NCBI GenBank assembly: GCA_039545275.1
Contig: BCHS01000002.1
Location: forward strand, 186,001-250,000
Direction of reading: 5' to 3'
DNA: 64,000 nucleotides
DNA from: Pseudomicrostroma phylloplanum
Lineage: Eukaryota > Basidiomycota > Exobasidiomycetes > Microstromatales
In this document: piece after piece, positions 1 to 11,447 of the stretch
How positions within the stretch are numbered: the stretch's first letter is position 1
How the letters are laid out: each line of letters begins with the position of its first letter
Position numbers and translations under genes: made by a program
Notes under the pieces: model-generated
Database searches by the model: none
Seen by the model: only the letters and a program-made list of their open reading frames with translations
Told to the model about the DNA's origin: nothing

Positions 1-387
1 TCCCTCCCACTGACCATCCTCCACGAGTCCCTCAAGCTGCTCCGCCCCGGCGGGCTCTGTCTCCTCTACACTGGCGTGCCCGTCAGTCTCAACGGCCACA
101 ACCCTCTCCGCGCAGCCTGCGAGGAGTACAATGCCCGCGCTGAGCAGGGAGGGGTGGAACAGCCCTTGCTTTCGCAGGCGGGGGATCTGTCGCTCGAGAA
201 TGAGAACAAGACGCAGAGCGGGGGAAAAGGAGGGTCGGCGGGAGGGGTACGGGCTAGGCTGGAGTACTGGACTACCATTGATGCAGATGTATTTGGAGAT
301 GAGCTCGCTGATCCTACGGGCCCTTATGGAGGCGGGTCGGGCGTGGGGAGGATCGAGGTGGTGGGCGTTGGGATGAGGAGATTGTGA
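1..387 (+). CDS. SAM-dependent methyltransferase, 3' part only
   Basis: The frame is open from the first base of the window to a stop at 387, so this is the C-terminal 128 residues of a gene that begins outside. The first residues contain an LRPGG turn followed by a hydrophobic strand (LCLLYTG), which is typical of the last core strands of class I SAM-dependent methyltransferases. The end (YWTTIDADVFGDELADP, then RIEVVGVGMRRL) is similar to small fungal and bacterial methyltransferases of unknown substrate. The SAM-binding glycine motif would lie upstream and cannot be seen. An insert rich in Gly, Ser and Glu sits at about residues 45-75. The family call rests on these short motifs only; the substrate is unknown. 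Confidence 0.55.
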   Translation, partial: SLPLTILHESLKLLRPGGLCLLYTGVPVSLNGHNPLRAACEEYNARAEQGGVEQPLLSQAGDLSLENENKTQSGGKGGSAGGVRARLEYWTTIDADVFGDELADPTGPYGGGSGVGRIEVVGVGMRRL

Positions 388-629
388 GAAGCAATAAGGA
401 AAGACGGGACTGCTCGCCGCACATCACTCTCATGATCAACAGAGGCATGATGCATTGCACGTATATAGTCTGCAGGCAAGGCAGGAAGGGTAGCAGAGGA
501 CAGCACAGCCCAGCATAGCATAGGATTGAGCAATAATCACAATAGAGACGATCCTTTCCCACCTCGCCTCTGTCTCCCTTTGGCGGGATGACCACCGCCC
601 CCGTCGCATCGTCGCGCCCCGCTCCTCGC

Positions 630-3431
630 TTACAATCCGACCAAGGTCATCATCAAGTACCCCAATGTGCCCACAATGGCTGTGGCGAGCAGACTGGCAG
701 GCACGCCCACCTTGAGGAAATCCTTTGCAGTCACGTACCTCCTCCCCACCGAGTCCACTTGGCTCACCGCCGTCATATTGGGGAAGCCACTGACCGGCAG
801 TCCACAAGCGGCGGAAGCCGTGAGCACCGTAGCCATGATGAGGAGCTTGGGATGCGGGTCGCTCAGAGAATCTCCTACCTGCGAGGCGATGGGTACGAGG
901 AGCACAGCGGCGATGGTGTGAGAGATGAAGGTAGCTACCACGAGGGAGATGCCCAGGAGGGAGAAGAGGACCTGCCAGATCGGCATGCCCTTGACCATCG
1001 ACTGGATCACATCGTCCATCGAGTCGAGGAGACCAGAGGAAGTTACTGCCTTTCCGAGGGCAATGCCGCCCATTGCGAGGATGACGACGGTCCATAGGAA
1101 GTTGTTGAAGTCTTCCTTTGACAGGATGCCGGTGCCGAAGAAGAGGATCATGGGGATGATGGCAATGACGCCCATGTCTCCAAACATCCACTCGAAGTTG
1201 CGCTCCACGCACCACAGCACAATCGTACCGATGGTAACTGCCGAAATGTAGTACTGGATGCCAGTGAAACGATCCGAACTTTCAGAGATCTTCTTGATGA
1301 CAGTGCCTCTGCCGCTGCCGTAGGCCCAGAGGAGTAGAATCCAGATGACGACGAGGGACAGTCCCGAGACGGGGATAGTGATGGCAAACCACTGCAGCCA
1401 TCCGATTCCTGCTCCGGGCATGTACTGCAGAGCGATCAAATTCTGAGGCGAGGCGATAGGAGAAGTCTGCCCTCCGATGTTGGAGGCCAGGGCGATTCCC
1501 ATGATCAAGCTGGGGCCAAAGGTAGACTTCGAGGGCAAATTCCGCAGAATGGGCTGAATGAGCGAGTACATCAGTACTGGTGCAGCGACGTTGGAGATCC
1601 ACATCGAGGCAAAGCAAGCCACAGCCATGTGTGCCAGAAGCACGTAGGAGGGCTTTGTGCCTGCCAGTCGCAGGACTTTTTGGGCCAGGAGCTTGTCGAT
1701 TCCATACTTGGACAACGCGGCGGCGATGGTGAAACCTCCGAGGAGCAGACACATGTTGGGGGTGAACATCGTCGAGAAGATCCATTTTGTGGTCTCGTTG
1801 GCATTCATGCGGCGATCTTCGATGTCGTCGGTTCGGCCGACCCTCAGCGTCACGACGAGGAATGGCACCAGCAGAGACGTGACGAAGAGCGGGATGACCT
1901 CTGTAGCCCAAAGGACAGTGCAAAAGGCTAGCATCGCGAGGCAATTCTGCTCCTCTACACGAGGGAAGAAGCGCAGCCCCGGAGCCTTTAGTAGGAGACC
2001 CAGCAGAAGGAATGCCGAAGCCAGCTGGATGGCGGGGATGCCCAGCCAGACGGGGAGAGTGTAGCCCAAGATCTTGGTGGGCTTGGGCTTCTCTCCATCC
2101 TTTGCCGTGCTTCCCATGACAGTCGACTGCAGACTAGCACCCTGAGCTCTCCTCTCGATACCGATCATTTCCCTCCAGACGGTGTTCCGCTGCCACACGA
2201 CTTGCTCTCTGAGGTGGCCCTTCAGTTGAGCTACAGCCAGGGTCATGTCGCCGGAAGTGACGACTTTTGCATAGTACTGCGTCAGAGTCGTGATGTATTG
2301 GTCCAACTGCTCCCTCGTACTCGATCTGAAAGCATACTGCGACTTGACAACTTGGCCCAGATAAGCGTCCTTGAGTGAGCTCCCCAGGATCTTGTCGTAC
2401 TTCTTGAGAATCTTCTTCATTCCAGTCTCATTGAGCTGGACAAACTGTTTCAGCTCTGACATGGCGACGAAGACATCTGTGATCCGGCGCTTGAAGGTGA
2501 TCCTCAAGTCGATTGCATAGTCGTTCTCGGCAGTCCAGACGCTCAGCGATTTGCCCTCGCCGAAGACCGAGCTATCACCAGGATCACTGCGTCCGGCCAG
2601 GCCGACAGGACTCTCAAGGTTGGAGGGATCATTGCTGACGAGGCCCAGAGAGCGCTTCTGCGATGGTCTCCTCTTGAAGAAGGCCGACCAGGGCTTACCA
2701 TTCTGGCTAGCCGAGGAGTCGGTCCGCTTGCGGGGAGGTCTATCAGCTGCGATAGCGAGAACGTCAGGTACGGACGTCTCAGCGGCAGTCGGAGCAGAGT
2801 TGACCTGCTGCTCCAAGGTCTGACCACTGCCTCCGGTACCCGAGTGCTGAGCGTTCGAGGCCTTCGGTCCATTGTCGAGTCCCCTCAACTGCCTCTCTTC
2901 CCGAGAAGCTTCATTGTACTGCCTGGGATCGTGGAATACCGCTTCGAAGCTGCGCCTCCTGCCACCGCCGGACTGAGAGACCGAGTGGCGACCCCTGACG
3001 GTGCTTGGAGCAGACTCATCATGAGGATTTACCAACCGACCCTGTTCGTCATCGTCATCATCGTCATCGCTATCGGCTGTCATATCCGCCCCAGCCATGT
3101 CTTCCCGCTCCGCTCTCTCCAAGTCCTTCTGCAAAGTCTCGAGATCGCCAGTGAGCTCCCTTTCTTTGAAGTCGTAGAAGTCACAGATCCTCCTCAGCTC
3201 TCGATCTAGGAGTTTGAGAAAGATGCCATCAGCCTCATTGTTAGACTGAGCCAAGAGGTTGGCCGACTCAGCCTCGATGTCGTCATTCCTCTGATCTCCG
3301 GCCGAGGGAAGGTCGTCTACCTTCTGGTCCTGCTCGAGGTTGTAGATGGCCTTCTTGAGGTTGGAGTAGGCCACGTATTTGTCTGCCCAGTCAGGCACGC
3401 TGTTGAATTGCAAGCTGTGAGAGAACTTCAT
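630..3431 (-). CDS. SPX-domain low-affinity phosphate transporter (DASS family), PHO87/PHO90/PHO91-like
   Basis: A single exon encodes 933 residues, close to yeast Pho87, Pho90 and Pho91 (about 880-920). The start at 3431 was chosen because SPX domains sit at the extreme N-terminus and the protein then begins MKFSHSLQFNSVPDW; the frame stays open upstream to 4121 but that part is low complexity. SPX core helices appear at about residues 1-35 and 340-385 (KKILKKYDKILG, the basic surface that binds inositol pyrophosphates). They are separated by a long acidic, Ser-rich insert with a run of aspartates. From about residue 455 there are many hydrophobic helices of the divalent anion:sodium symporter type, with SNVAAPVL and GGQTSPIASPQN as transport signature loops. 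Expected role: sodium-linked phosphate uptake or vacuolar phosphate export, with the SPX domain sensing phosphate status. Plasma membrane versus vacuole cannot be decided here. Confidence 0.9.
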   Translation of the reverse strand: MKFSHSLQFNSVPDWADKYVAYSNLKKAIYNLEQDQKVDDLPSAGDQRNDDIEAESANLLAQSNNEADGIFLKLLDRELRRICDFYDFKERELTGDLETLQKDLERAEREDMAGADMTADSDDDDDDDEQGRLVNPHDESAPSTVRGRHSVSQSGGGRRRSFEAVFHDPRQYNEASREERQLRGLDNGPKASNAQHSGTGGSGQTLEQQVNSAPTAAETSVPDVLAIAADRPPRKRTDSSASQNGKPWSAFFKRRPSQKRSLGLVSNDPSNLESPVGLAGRSDPGDSSVFGEGKSLSVWTAENDYAIDLRITFKRRITDVFVAMSELKQFVQLNETGMKKILKKYDKILGSSLKDAYLGQVVKSQYAFRSSTREQLDQYITTLTQYYAKVVTSGDMTLAVAQLKGHLREQVVWQRNTVWREMIGIERRAQGASLQSTVMGSTAKDGEKPKPTKILGYTLPVWLGIPAIQLASAFLLLGLLLKAPGLRFFPRVEEQNCLAMLAFCTVLWATEVIPLFVTSLLVPFLVVTLRVGRTDDIEDRRMNANETTKWIFSTMFTPNMCLLLGGFTIAAALSKYGIDKLLAQKVLRLAGTKPSYVLLAHMAVACFASMWISNVAAPVLMYSLIQPILRNLPSKSTFGPSLIMGIALASNIGGQTSPIASPQNLIALQYMPGAGIGWLQWFAITIPVSGLSLVVIWILLLWAYGSGRGTVIKKISESSDRFTGIQYYISAVTIGTIVLWCVERNFEWMFGDMGVIAIIPMILFFGTGILSKEDFNNFLWTVVILAMGGIALGKAVTSSGLLDSMDDVIQSMVKGMPIWQVLFSLLGISLVVATFISHTIAAVLLVPIASQVGDSLSDPHPKLLIMATVLTASAACGLPVSGFPNMTAVSQVDSVGRRYVTAKDFLKVGVPASLLATAIVGTLGYLMMTLVGL

Positions 3432-4114
3432 CTTGGTGGGCGATTGAAGGAGGTAGGCGTATCGCTCGCTGGAGTAGATGCGTAGATCAGGGACAGGTGT
3501 CCGTGTGCGAGCCTGCCGAGATGAAAAAGTCTCTAGAAGGATCGCCTCTCCCTCGGGATGGTCGCTGTGGTCCTTATCTAGATATGGCTTCGGAGTAGTG
3601 GAGATCTGCAATGCGTCCTGTCCTTCGACGTCGTAATCAAAGAGTGCCCGATGAGAGGATTTGATGAAAGGAGAGCGGCTGACTCTATTGAAGCTGACGT
3701 CTTTGTTCTGAGGCCTACTGGGCATGCAACGACCGAAGTCACGTAGCGAAGCCGAGGTGGCCGAGACGAAGAGGAGGGGGCGCGATGGCGATGAGGACGA
3801 TGATGACGACGACGATGAAGAGGCGGGAGCAGCAGCAGCAAGGAGCAAGGGGGCCAATGCGGGAGATTCTGTCCGCTGCCAAGGCGGGGAGGCAGCAAAC
3901 GCGGGAGAAATCCGCCACTTTGCAGCCCCACGGAACGGGAGCGCGGAGATCGAGGAGCAGGCAGACCTGGGCCCGCACAGAGACCAGGGGAGCAAACGTG
4001 CTTCGGGGGTACAGAGAGTCATCAAGATTCGTATCAAGGGTCGCGACGTAATGCAGAAAGTACAAGTGATGGGGAACAAAAGAGACAACAGAAGGCAGTG
4101 ACAAGCCGCTTCGT
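3432..4114. promoter_or_regulatory. Intergenic region between RPC160 3' end and phosphate-transporter start
   Basis: This stretch should hold the RPC160 terminator and the promoter and leader of the phosphate transporter. It is open in the transporter frame but encodes only low-complexity sequence upstream of the SPX start. A purine-rich GAT/GAC/GAA tract at about 3783-3823 is followed by a short AGC run. I see no conserved gene here. Confidence 0.5.
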
Positions 4115-7100
4115 TCAACAATCGAAGACCAATGCCCTCGGTTGCGGTAGCGCAGGCTTGCTGCTCACTAAGGTAACCATACCAGTCCCCACACCTCTGG
4201 ACGGGCCTCCCATAATGATCGACTCGGAAACACCAGCTACAGAGTCCATCTTGCCATACAGGGCAGCGTCGAAGAGATGGTCCGTCGTCTTCTCAAACGA
4301 GGCCAGCATCAAGACACTGTCCTTCATCTTTGCCACACCGAATCGCGTGATACCCAGCACCTCGCCCTTGTAGGTCATCACATCAGCCAGAAGCATGACG
4401 TGTCGAGGGTCGATGGACATGCCGTGACTGGACATGGTGTAGTCAATCTCCTTGAAGATGGACGTACGTGCAGCCTCGATACCCAGCACTCGGGCCATCT
4501 CGTCGACGTGGTTGGTATGGGTTCGCGTACCGACGATACCGTCGGTCGTCATGACCTCCTTGAGACCATAACCTTCGACAAGGAGCTTACGAGTTCCCTT
4601 CTCATCGTTGATGACGGCTCGAACAGCAGTGGGAATACCCTTGATGATGACCCGGGGCAGCTGACGTTTCAGAAGCTTGAGATTGTAGTATAGCTCCTTT
4701 TCCTTGCCGTGAATGTAGACACGGATACGGTTCTTCGAAGGTACGACCATCACCATATCTTCGCGAATCTTGAGCTTTGGAGCTCGCACAATGGCCCATT
4801 TGATCTCATCCAATGTCACCTCTAGCTGCAGCTTGCGGATGGCGTTCATGTCAATGTGCACTCCGAGGTAGACGTAGTTCCATGACCAAGCCTCTTCAAT
4901 GACAGCAGCAACGTCTCCCAAGTACGTCTTTTCGATACGGCCCTTGACGATACGAGCAGCCCTCTCATTGTGGTTGACAAGAGTGGCATCGATGATGGGT
5001 GTGTTGATATTCTTGGCTGCATTGATGATTTCTTTGATACGCGGCACACCCAGTGTGACGTTCATGGAGGCGACACCGGCAAAGTGGAAGGTCTTCAGTG
5101 TCATCTGAGTGCCTGGCTCTCCAATGGACTGTGCGCCGACGGCTCCGACGGCTGATCCTGGCTCGATCTTGGCACGCAGGTACTTGGTATAGCATAGATC
5201 GAGGAAGGTGTCGATGGCAGCCTTCTTGACCTTTGTCTTGTTGTCTACTACAGCAATTTGACGAGCATCCGCTCCCATCGTCAAGTCGGTCTCCTCGTCC
5301 CATTCATCCTCTCGTTCAGTAGCCGGGTATAGGGAGAAGGCTTCGCGAATCTTTCCAGCTTTCTGGATGACCTGCTCTTGCAGGAAGTCGCGCACCTGCT
5401 CACGGTACTTCGAAGTGGTCACAGATGTCCACTTGTGGCTTTGTAATACCTCGTCGACCAGCTCAGCAACCTCATAGGGCAACAATCCACGCCCGACGAC
5501 CGACTCGTTGACGGCCTTGGAATGTCGCCAGGATCGGTAGTACTCGACGGGAAGTGCGTTGCCTTCCAGCTCAGCAGGGTCAAGACCATCATCTCCGTAG
5601 GTGAACTGAACAACGCCTCCCACTGAGTTGCGCACGGAAGTGTCGTAGTGCGTCGACAAATCTTCTAGAGCCTTCATCAAACGCCTCTGCATATAACCAG
5701 TCTCTGCAGTCTTGACAGCGGTATCGACCAACCCTTCACGTCCAGAAATCGCGTGGAAAAGGAATTCGGTGGGCGTCAATCCTGAGAAGAAACTGTTGCG
5801 CACGAATCCCTTGGCAGGAGGATCCTTTGACTTCTTGGCAAAGTGTGGCAAAGAACGATCCTGGAAGCCGTTGGGCACTCGAGATCCGCTGATGATCTGT
5901 TGTCCTACACAAGCGACCATCTGTGCAACGTTGATCTTTGATCCTTTGGATCCGCAAGTTGCCATGATCAGCGGGGCATTATGGCGACTCAATTCCGTCA
6001 TGCAGATCTCTCCAACGTCACTTCGGACACCACTGAGCACACCGGAGATCATGTTCTCCAACGTCTGCTCCTGGTTGCATCCGGGCAAATTGTCCAGCTT
6101 GCCCAGCTTGGCCTTTTGAATGAGGTCGAGACACTCTCGGTAGGCCACTTCAACCTTGCTGTCCTTTGTGTTGCGGAGCCTTTCTCCGGGCATAACGTCA
6201 TTGATCCCGAGAGAGAATCCTTGATTGGCCAGCCAGCGAGCACAAGTCTTGGCGAGACGATTCATAGCCTGGATGGCAGCGTCCGGCCCGTAGTCTCTGA
6301 GCAGAACACCGAAGACACTGTTCTTCTTTCCATCTCCCACTGTTGACTTGTCCATCACACCACACATGACCTCTGAGTTGACAATGACCAGGTAGCCATC
6401 GTTCGGACTCATATCCTTGATATACTTGGGATTGGTGGGTTTCTCAAAGGTTCTGCACTGCGCCTCGAGGTTGACGAGATGATTCGAGTTCTTGTTGGGT
6501 CGGATCATGCAGCTAAAGACCTGTTTTCCCGTCCAGAGCTGCTGAGGCTTCATGATCGCTGGTGGTGGAATATCGATGTGCAGATTTGCATCGGCAAAGT
6601 AAGAGCAGACTTGGGCGAACTGGGAACGATTGTAAAATCGATCACGTCGCGAGATGAGAAAGGAGGCAGTGATGAAGTCTTGAATGGCGGCGATCAGAGG
6701 TTCACCATTACGAGGGGTGACGAGATTGTGCTTCACTCCCATCAAGATGGTAGCTTCGGTCCTGGCTTCCTCTGTCTGAGGTACGTGCATGTTCATCTCG
6801 TCTCCGTCGAAATCGGCATTGTAAGGGTTGCAGGCACACTCGTTGAGTCGGAACGTTCTCCACGGCCTAATCTTGGCGCGGTGAGACATGATGGAAAGCT
6901 TGTGGAGCGACGGTTGTCGGTTGAAAAGGACGATGTCGCCATCCCGAATATGTCGCTCGACGACGTCTCCGATCTTGAGCTTTTGCGCTGCCATCTCGAC
7001 CGACCCTCCAAACTTGAGGAACCTCTTCATACCCGTCTCGCAATCGGTCACGTAATTGGCTCCAGGATGGACGTCGCAACCATTGAGTACAGCAGCTCTC

Positions 7101-8400
7101 AGGCTTTCGATGTTGCTAGCGTGCACTCTCTCGGGGTATGTCAGAATTTTGGCCACTCGTTCCGGCACAGCCACTTCGTCGACCTTGAGATTGGGATCAG
7201 GGGAGATGACAGTACGACCGGAGAAGTCGACTCGCTTTCCGGACAAATTACCACGGAAACGACCTTGCTTTCCTTTGAGTCGCTGACAGAAGCCTCGCAG
7301 CGGCTTTGCCGCGGGCATGATAGGCTGGCCTGGCATTTCTGAATTGATGTAGAGTGCTACTGTCAGCTGAAGCCACTCCCACTGTTCCATCAGCTGTGAG
7401 GTCGTAGAGGAGCTTTTGCCTGACCGCATCAGACCTGCTTTGATGACTGTATTGGTGAAGATGATTTCGCTCAGTTTGACTGTGAGATCGTCTTCGTTTG
7501 TGGCTCCGTCTTGCTCGACAGTAGGTCGAATGCAAACTGGTGGAACACAGATGTATTGCCAGATGTACTCTTCAGGTCTTCCGTGTTCTGGCCTCAACCC
7601 GAGCAGCTCACAGTCCTCGTCAGAGATGCGCTTGAAGAGGTCCAGTACCATGAGAGGGTTCAGATCTTCTTGAGCTTTGTGAAGGTGAGGCTTAATGTCA
7701 CCAGGGCCTGTGCCAGCCGCCATCTGGACAGCGGTCGAGAAAGTCTTGTGGAACTCCTCTCTCTCTCCAGCAAGCTTCTTCTGCCTGAACTTCTCATGCA
7801 CGATCTTGAGCGGACCAGACTTCTTTACGACTCCATTGAGTGCGTTACACTTGGGACAATACAGCACTTTGCGAGCTGCTGTATTCACAGCCTTGAAGGT
7901 CGTTGTCCGTTGGAGATTCTCGAGGTTTGGCCTACGAAAGAGTCTGAGATACTTTCGTCGCGATGATTCGTCGAGGAGCACAGAGGAACACGTCTTGCAG
8001 ATGACTTGCAGGATGGCGACTGTGTGTTTGAAGAATCCCCAGTGGAAGACGGGCAACACCAGCCGGACATAGCCGTAGTGACCTACACATTCAGTCTGGT
8101 TCAGACCGCAGGTCTCACAGTTGCCAGCCTTGGAAGGTACCCCCTGTCGTCGTTGTACACAGTGGATGTCAGGATGAGCTCAGAGCACGAATTGATCTAC
8201 TGCTAGCAGTATACACTCACCAATCTCCGGTCTAGCACTCCTCCTTTTGTAGGTTTCCTCTCCGTCTGCCCCATCGTGTACAGCTCGCGGGAGGTACATT
8301 CTAGCTCCGAGATGTTCACAATGTCCTGCTGAGATAGCACTCCAAACTGGATGTGCTTGATCTGCTTGGGAGCATTGTGCGAGACGAGTTCCTTCATCAT
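4115..8400 (-). CDS. RPO31: DNA-directed RNA polymerase III largest subunit (RPC1/RPC160)
   Basis: Catalytic subunit of RNA polymerase III, which transcribes tRNA and 5S rRNA genes in the nucleus. Two exons: 8400-8221 and 8143-4115, joined across a 77-nt intron (GTGAGT donor, CAG acceptor, phase 0), giving 1402 residues against about 1460 in yeast. Exon 1 begins MMKELVSHNAPKQIKHIQF, matching the family N-terminus; the second Met is an alternative start. Exon 2 opens with the clamp zinc site (CETCGLNQTECVGHYG), then CKTCSS and CPKC. The active-site loop NADFDGDEMN with its three metal-binding aspartates lies near residue 500. RQPSLHKLSIMSH, GRTVISPDPNL, the bridge-helix stretch GREGLVDTAVKTAETGY and the C-terminal GAQSIGEPGTQMTLKTFHFAG are all present. 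GRTVISPDPNL and the C-terminus (MTYKGEVLGITRFG) favour Pol III over Pol I or II. It is transcribed away from GET4. Confidence 0.98.
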
Positions 8401-8811
8401 GACTGCGAATGGCGGGGGAGGAAGAGGCCACGCGCGACGACTAAGGGACCCGTTCTTGTGCGGTGTCTTTCTACCGCATTAGACTAGCGTCTTTGTTGGC
8501 GATGTCTTACAGCTACTCGGATGGAGACGACCTGAGACAGACAACAAGGTAAGAGAAGCAGGGAGACGATGAAGGGTGGAAGGGAGGAATCCGGTACGAT
8601 AGAATGGTAGCAGCTGAGGGACGACTTTTCTTTCTTCCCGCCACGGACCTCAGTCAAACGGAAGCAGCGTCCCTCAGCTTTGGCGCCCCGCCGCGTCTGG
8701 GCCTGGCGCCTTGGCCACGAAGGCTGGAAGACAAGCTGCACCACGGGTGTTCCTCCACCAGCAACACTTCACTCCTGCGAATACCAAGCAGACCACTGTT
8801 ACCTCCGAACA
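8401..8811. promoter_or_regulatory. Divergent promoter region between RPC160 and GET4
   Basis: A 411-bp gap separates the two start codons, so both promoters must lie here. No conserved element can be named with confidence. An ATG at 8604 opens a frame that is not GET4 and could be an upstream ORF if transcription starts before it. Confidence 0.5.
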
Positions 8812-10245
8812 ATGTCTGCCACAGCATACGATACCCATCAGCGTCTGCGGACCAAGGCCATTCGTCAGCTCAAGAAGAAGTCATACGACGATGCCATCAA
8901 GACCATCTCAGACGGCGCAGTGTCCATGCTTGAGCAGGGCGAGCAGGGCAGTGGGTGTGATTTAGGAGTCTACCTAGTCGATATCCTTGATCAGTCCGGC
9001 AAGCCCTGCGATCAAGACGCACGGGAGAAGATCATCAAGGTCATCTCACTGGCTAAGAATGACTTTTGGAGGAAAAAGGTCATTGACGCCGCTGTCAGAT
9101 GGTCCGTCAAGGCGAGCCGGAATCCAGCAGGAGACAGCTTCCTCAGACTAGGCATTGCAGAGGTGCTCACAAAAGGTCAGTAGCCCTCGCCGAGTTCTGG
9201 TGCTCAGAGCTTTCGACTGATACTCCCTCTTGTTCCATACCTACAGAGGGCTCCTTCTACCTTGCCGAGACTCACTTCATTGCAGCATCTGTACCACCCC
9301 TCCCCAGCTCCAGTGCTCAAGTTCCTGAGCACGCCCCCAAGGCCTTTGCGCTGATGATGGTGGAATGGCTGAAGACATTTGCACAGGAAGCATCTCAGCA
9401 ACCGGGAGAGAAGAGGGACGCAGAGGTGATCGAGAGGATAGAAGCAGGCAAATGGGCGCTGAGAGCATTGATGCCGTGAGTAGTGGACTGCGGGAAAGTC
9501 AGGATCTTTACCTTTGCTAACCTTCCTCGCCTGCTCTTCTCTGGCAGTCTGCTGTCTCTGAAGGCATCTGAAGCTGCTCGGGGCTTCTTGTCCATCTTCA
9601 TCTCGCGTCTAGCGGCCAAACACTCGTCACTCCTCCTTCCAGTCACCCCCAATCCTCGACCTTACACAGCTCCCGCCGGCGCAGAGAATGCCCCTTCACC
9701 GCCTCAAAACCTGCAGATGTCCATCACCGCCAATCCGGATCTCAACTTCGGACAGATGGCCCTTGCGCTGTCCCTTCATGCCAAGACCGCCAAGGCTTCC
9801 AGCGGCAGAGTGCCAGACGGTTTGAAGAACGCTTGGGTAGCTTTGGTGCGGCAGTACGAGAGGGAAGGGGATGCGATTCACGAAGAGGGCATCAGCGATG
9901 TGAGTCCGATATCGGAAAGGCCGACAAACCTGGAGTCGCCCTTTCCTGACCCCTTATTATTCCTTCGGCCTACAGACGATTCCCGTCATCTCGAAGTCGT
10001 ACTTCGATATGCAGCCCTCAAGGCCTCAGGGCAACTTCATGCAGGACATGCTGTCAAGCCTGATGGGAGGAGGGCAGCAACCCAAGCAAGGCCAAATTGC
10101 TGGAGGGGCGCCTGAGCCTGTCCAGCCTCTGATCATCAAGCAGGTACCTCAGCCCGTCTTCCAGAGCGCCGCTGAAGATGAGCAGTCCGCAGACCCAGTC
10201 GAAGAGGGCGCGGCGGGGGCACTAGAGGAGGAAGATCTGGATTAA
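8812..10245 (+). CDS. GET4: GET4, cytosolic tail-anchored protein insertion factor
   Basis: Get4 forms a complex with Get5 that links Sgt2 to the Get3 ATPase during delivery of tail-anchored proteins to the ER. Four exons: 8812-9175, 9247-9475, 9548-9899 and 9976-10245, giving 404 residues. All three introns are 71-76 nt and the phases join cleanly. The helical-repeat N-terminus (KSYDDAIKTISDGAVSML, GSGCDLGVYLVDIL) and the C-terminal NFMQDMLSSLMGGG match Get4. The protein is longer than yeast Get4 (about 312) because of inserts around the third exon and an acidic, Gln/Pro-containing tail ending EEEDLD. The start at 8812 follows a short leader and places the conserved helix near the N-terminus. 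Confidence 0.93.
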
Positions 10246-10340
10246 GTGTACATAGGGGATCCTGCACTTCCCAGTGGCCTGTGTTGCAATCTATGAGTGC
10301 TATATAGGGTATCATGCATTGGCGTAGCTGTCGTGTATGT

Positions 10341-11447
10341 CTAGAACAGAGGCTTCCTCTTCCTGCCGGTGAACTTGGAATCGGTAGGAACGTCCTCCTT
10401 GCCCCTCTTCCTGTACAGCTCCTTCTTCCGCAAGACCCACTCTTTACTCCCCTTCTCCATTCCAAAGCCATCTTTGCCCTTCCTGGCCCTCTTGCTCTTG
10501 GATTTACTGAGGTCCCTCTCCCTCTTGTTCTCGAATTTGACTTTCGAGCGCCCACCAGCAGCCCCATCCTGCTCATGCTCAGCTGTGAGTCCCTGAGGAA
10601 GTTCCTGCCCTTCTGCCGTCTCCTGTCCATACTCCTCCATTCCCCTCGGCCTCACCATGACTCCACCGCTCCAAAGCACCAAGTAGAACTTCTTTGCCTT
10701 CTTTGAATTCGGGTAGTCCACCACTAGTCCACCGCCGAATCCCGCCTTGGTGGCGGAGGTCATGATCATCTTGACCTGGTCGTCGTCTTGTGGGTAGAAT
10801 TGGAAGACGGCTCGAGCGCCGCGGGAGAGGGAGGCGTGGAGGGTTGTGAAGAAGGAGAGGAGTCGGGCCATGGGCGAGTGGGAGGTGGAGTCGGCGTTGC
10901 AGAGCCATTGCAGGACGGAGATGCTGAGAGGGGTGAGAGCGAGAGGTGAGGAGGCAGAGCGGTCAGCGCTGCAAAGCTTAGATCTCTGATCATGGCGTGA
11001 ACGAGCTCACCTGATAGCTCCATCGAAGGATCCTGCTCTGAAAGGCACGCCCTGCCCACCATCAGCCAGTATAGGGTCTCCCTCTACATCTCTTGCGATG
11101 GCAATCTCCAGCATCGAGGGACTGATATCGAATCCGACCCACTCGTGGCCGTACTCTGTCAGGATTTCCCCCGAGAGACCTGATCCACAACCCACGTCCA
11201 GAATCAGAGCACCCGAGTCTGCTTTCCAGTCGGGCAGGTTGAGCAGCTCGATTGCTCGGTGGGTCATGCTCGCCTGAATGTTCTTGATACGGGAGCTGCG
11301 AAAGATGGGCAAGGGTGGAGTTAGCGGACTGCCCCGCTACCAAAACTCGCTTCTACTGACCCCCGTGACTCACTTTCCCGTGTATTTTGATGCTTCGTCG
11401 TCATCGTAGAAGATCTCAGGCGGTGCCTGATGCTCTGGTCTGCTCAT
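10341..11447 (-). CDS. BUD23: BUD23, 18S rRNA (guanine-N7)-methyltransferase
   Basis: Bud23 methylates a guanine of 18S rRNA (G1575 in yeast) with Trm112 and supports 40S subunit maturation and export. Three exons: 11447-11374, 11295-11011 and 10923-10341, giving 313 residues (yeast 275). The protein starts MSRPEHQAPPEIFYDDDEASKYTG, which is the family N-terminus. Exon 2 holds the SAM-binding motif LDVGCGSGLSGEIL, followed by WVGFDISPSMLEIA. Exon 3 holds VLQWLCNAD, the GARAVFQFYP strand, GFGGGLVVDYPNSKKAKKFYLVL and a lysine/arginine-rich C-terminus (KSKSKRARKGK, WVLRKKELYRKRGKE, GRKRKP) expected for rRNA contact. Its 3' end lies only 95 bp from the convergent GET4 gene. Confidence 0.96.

Noticed and set aside
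3432..4121. N-terminal extension of 230 codons on the phosphate transporter
   Set aside because: SPX domains begin at the N-terminus and MKFSHSLQF is the family start. The upstream part has Ser runs and no similarity, and it overlaps the end of RPC160.
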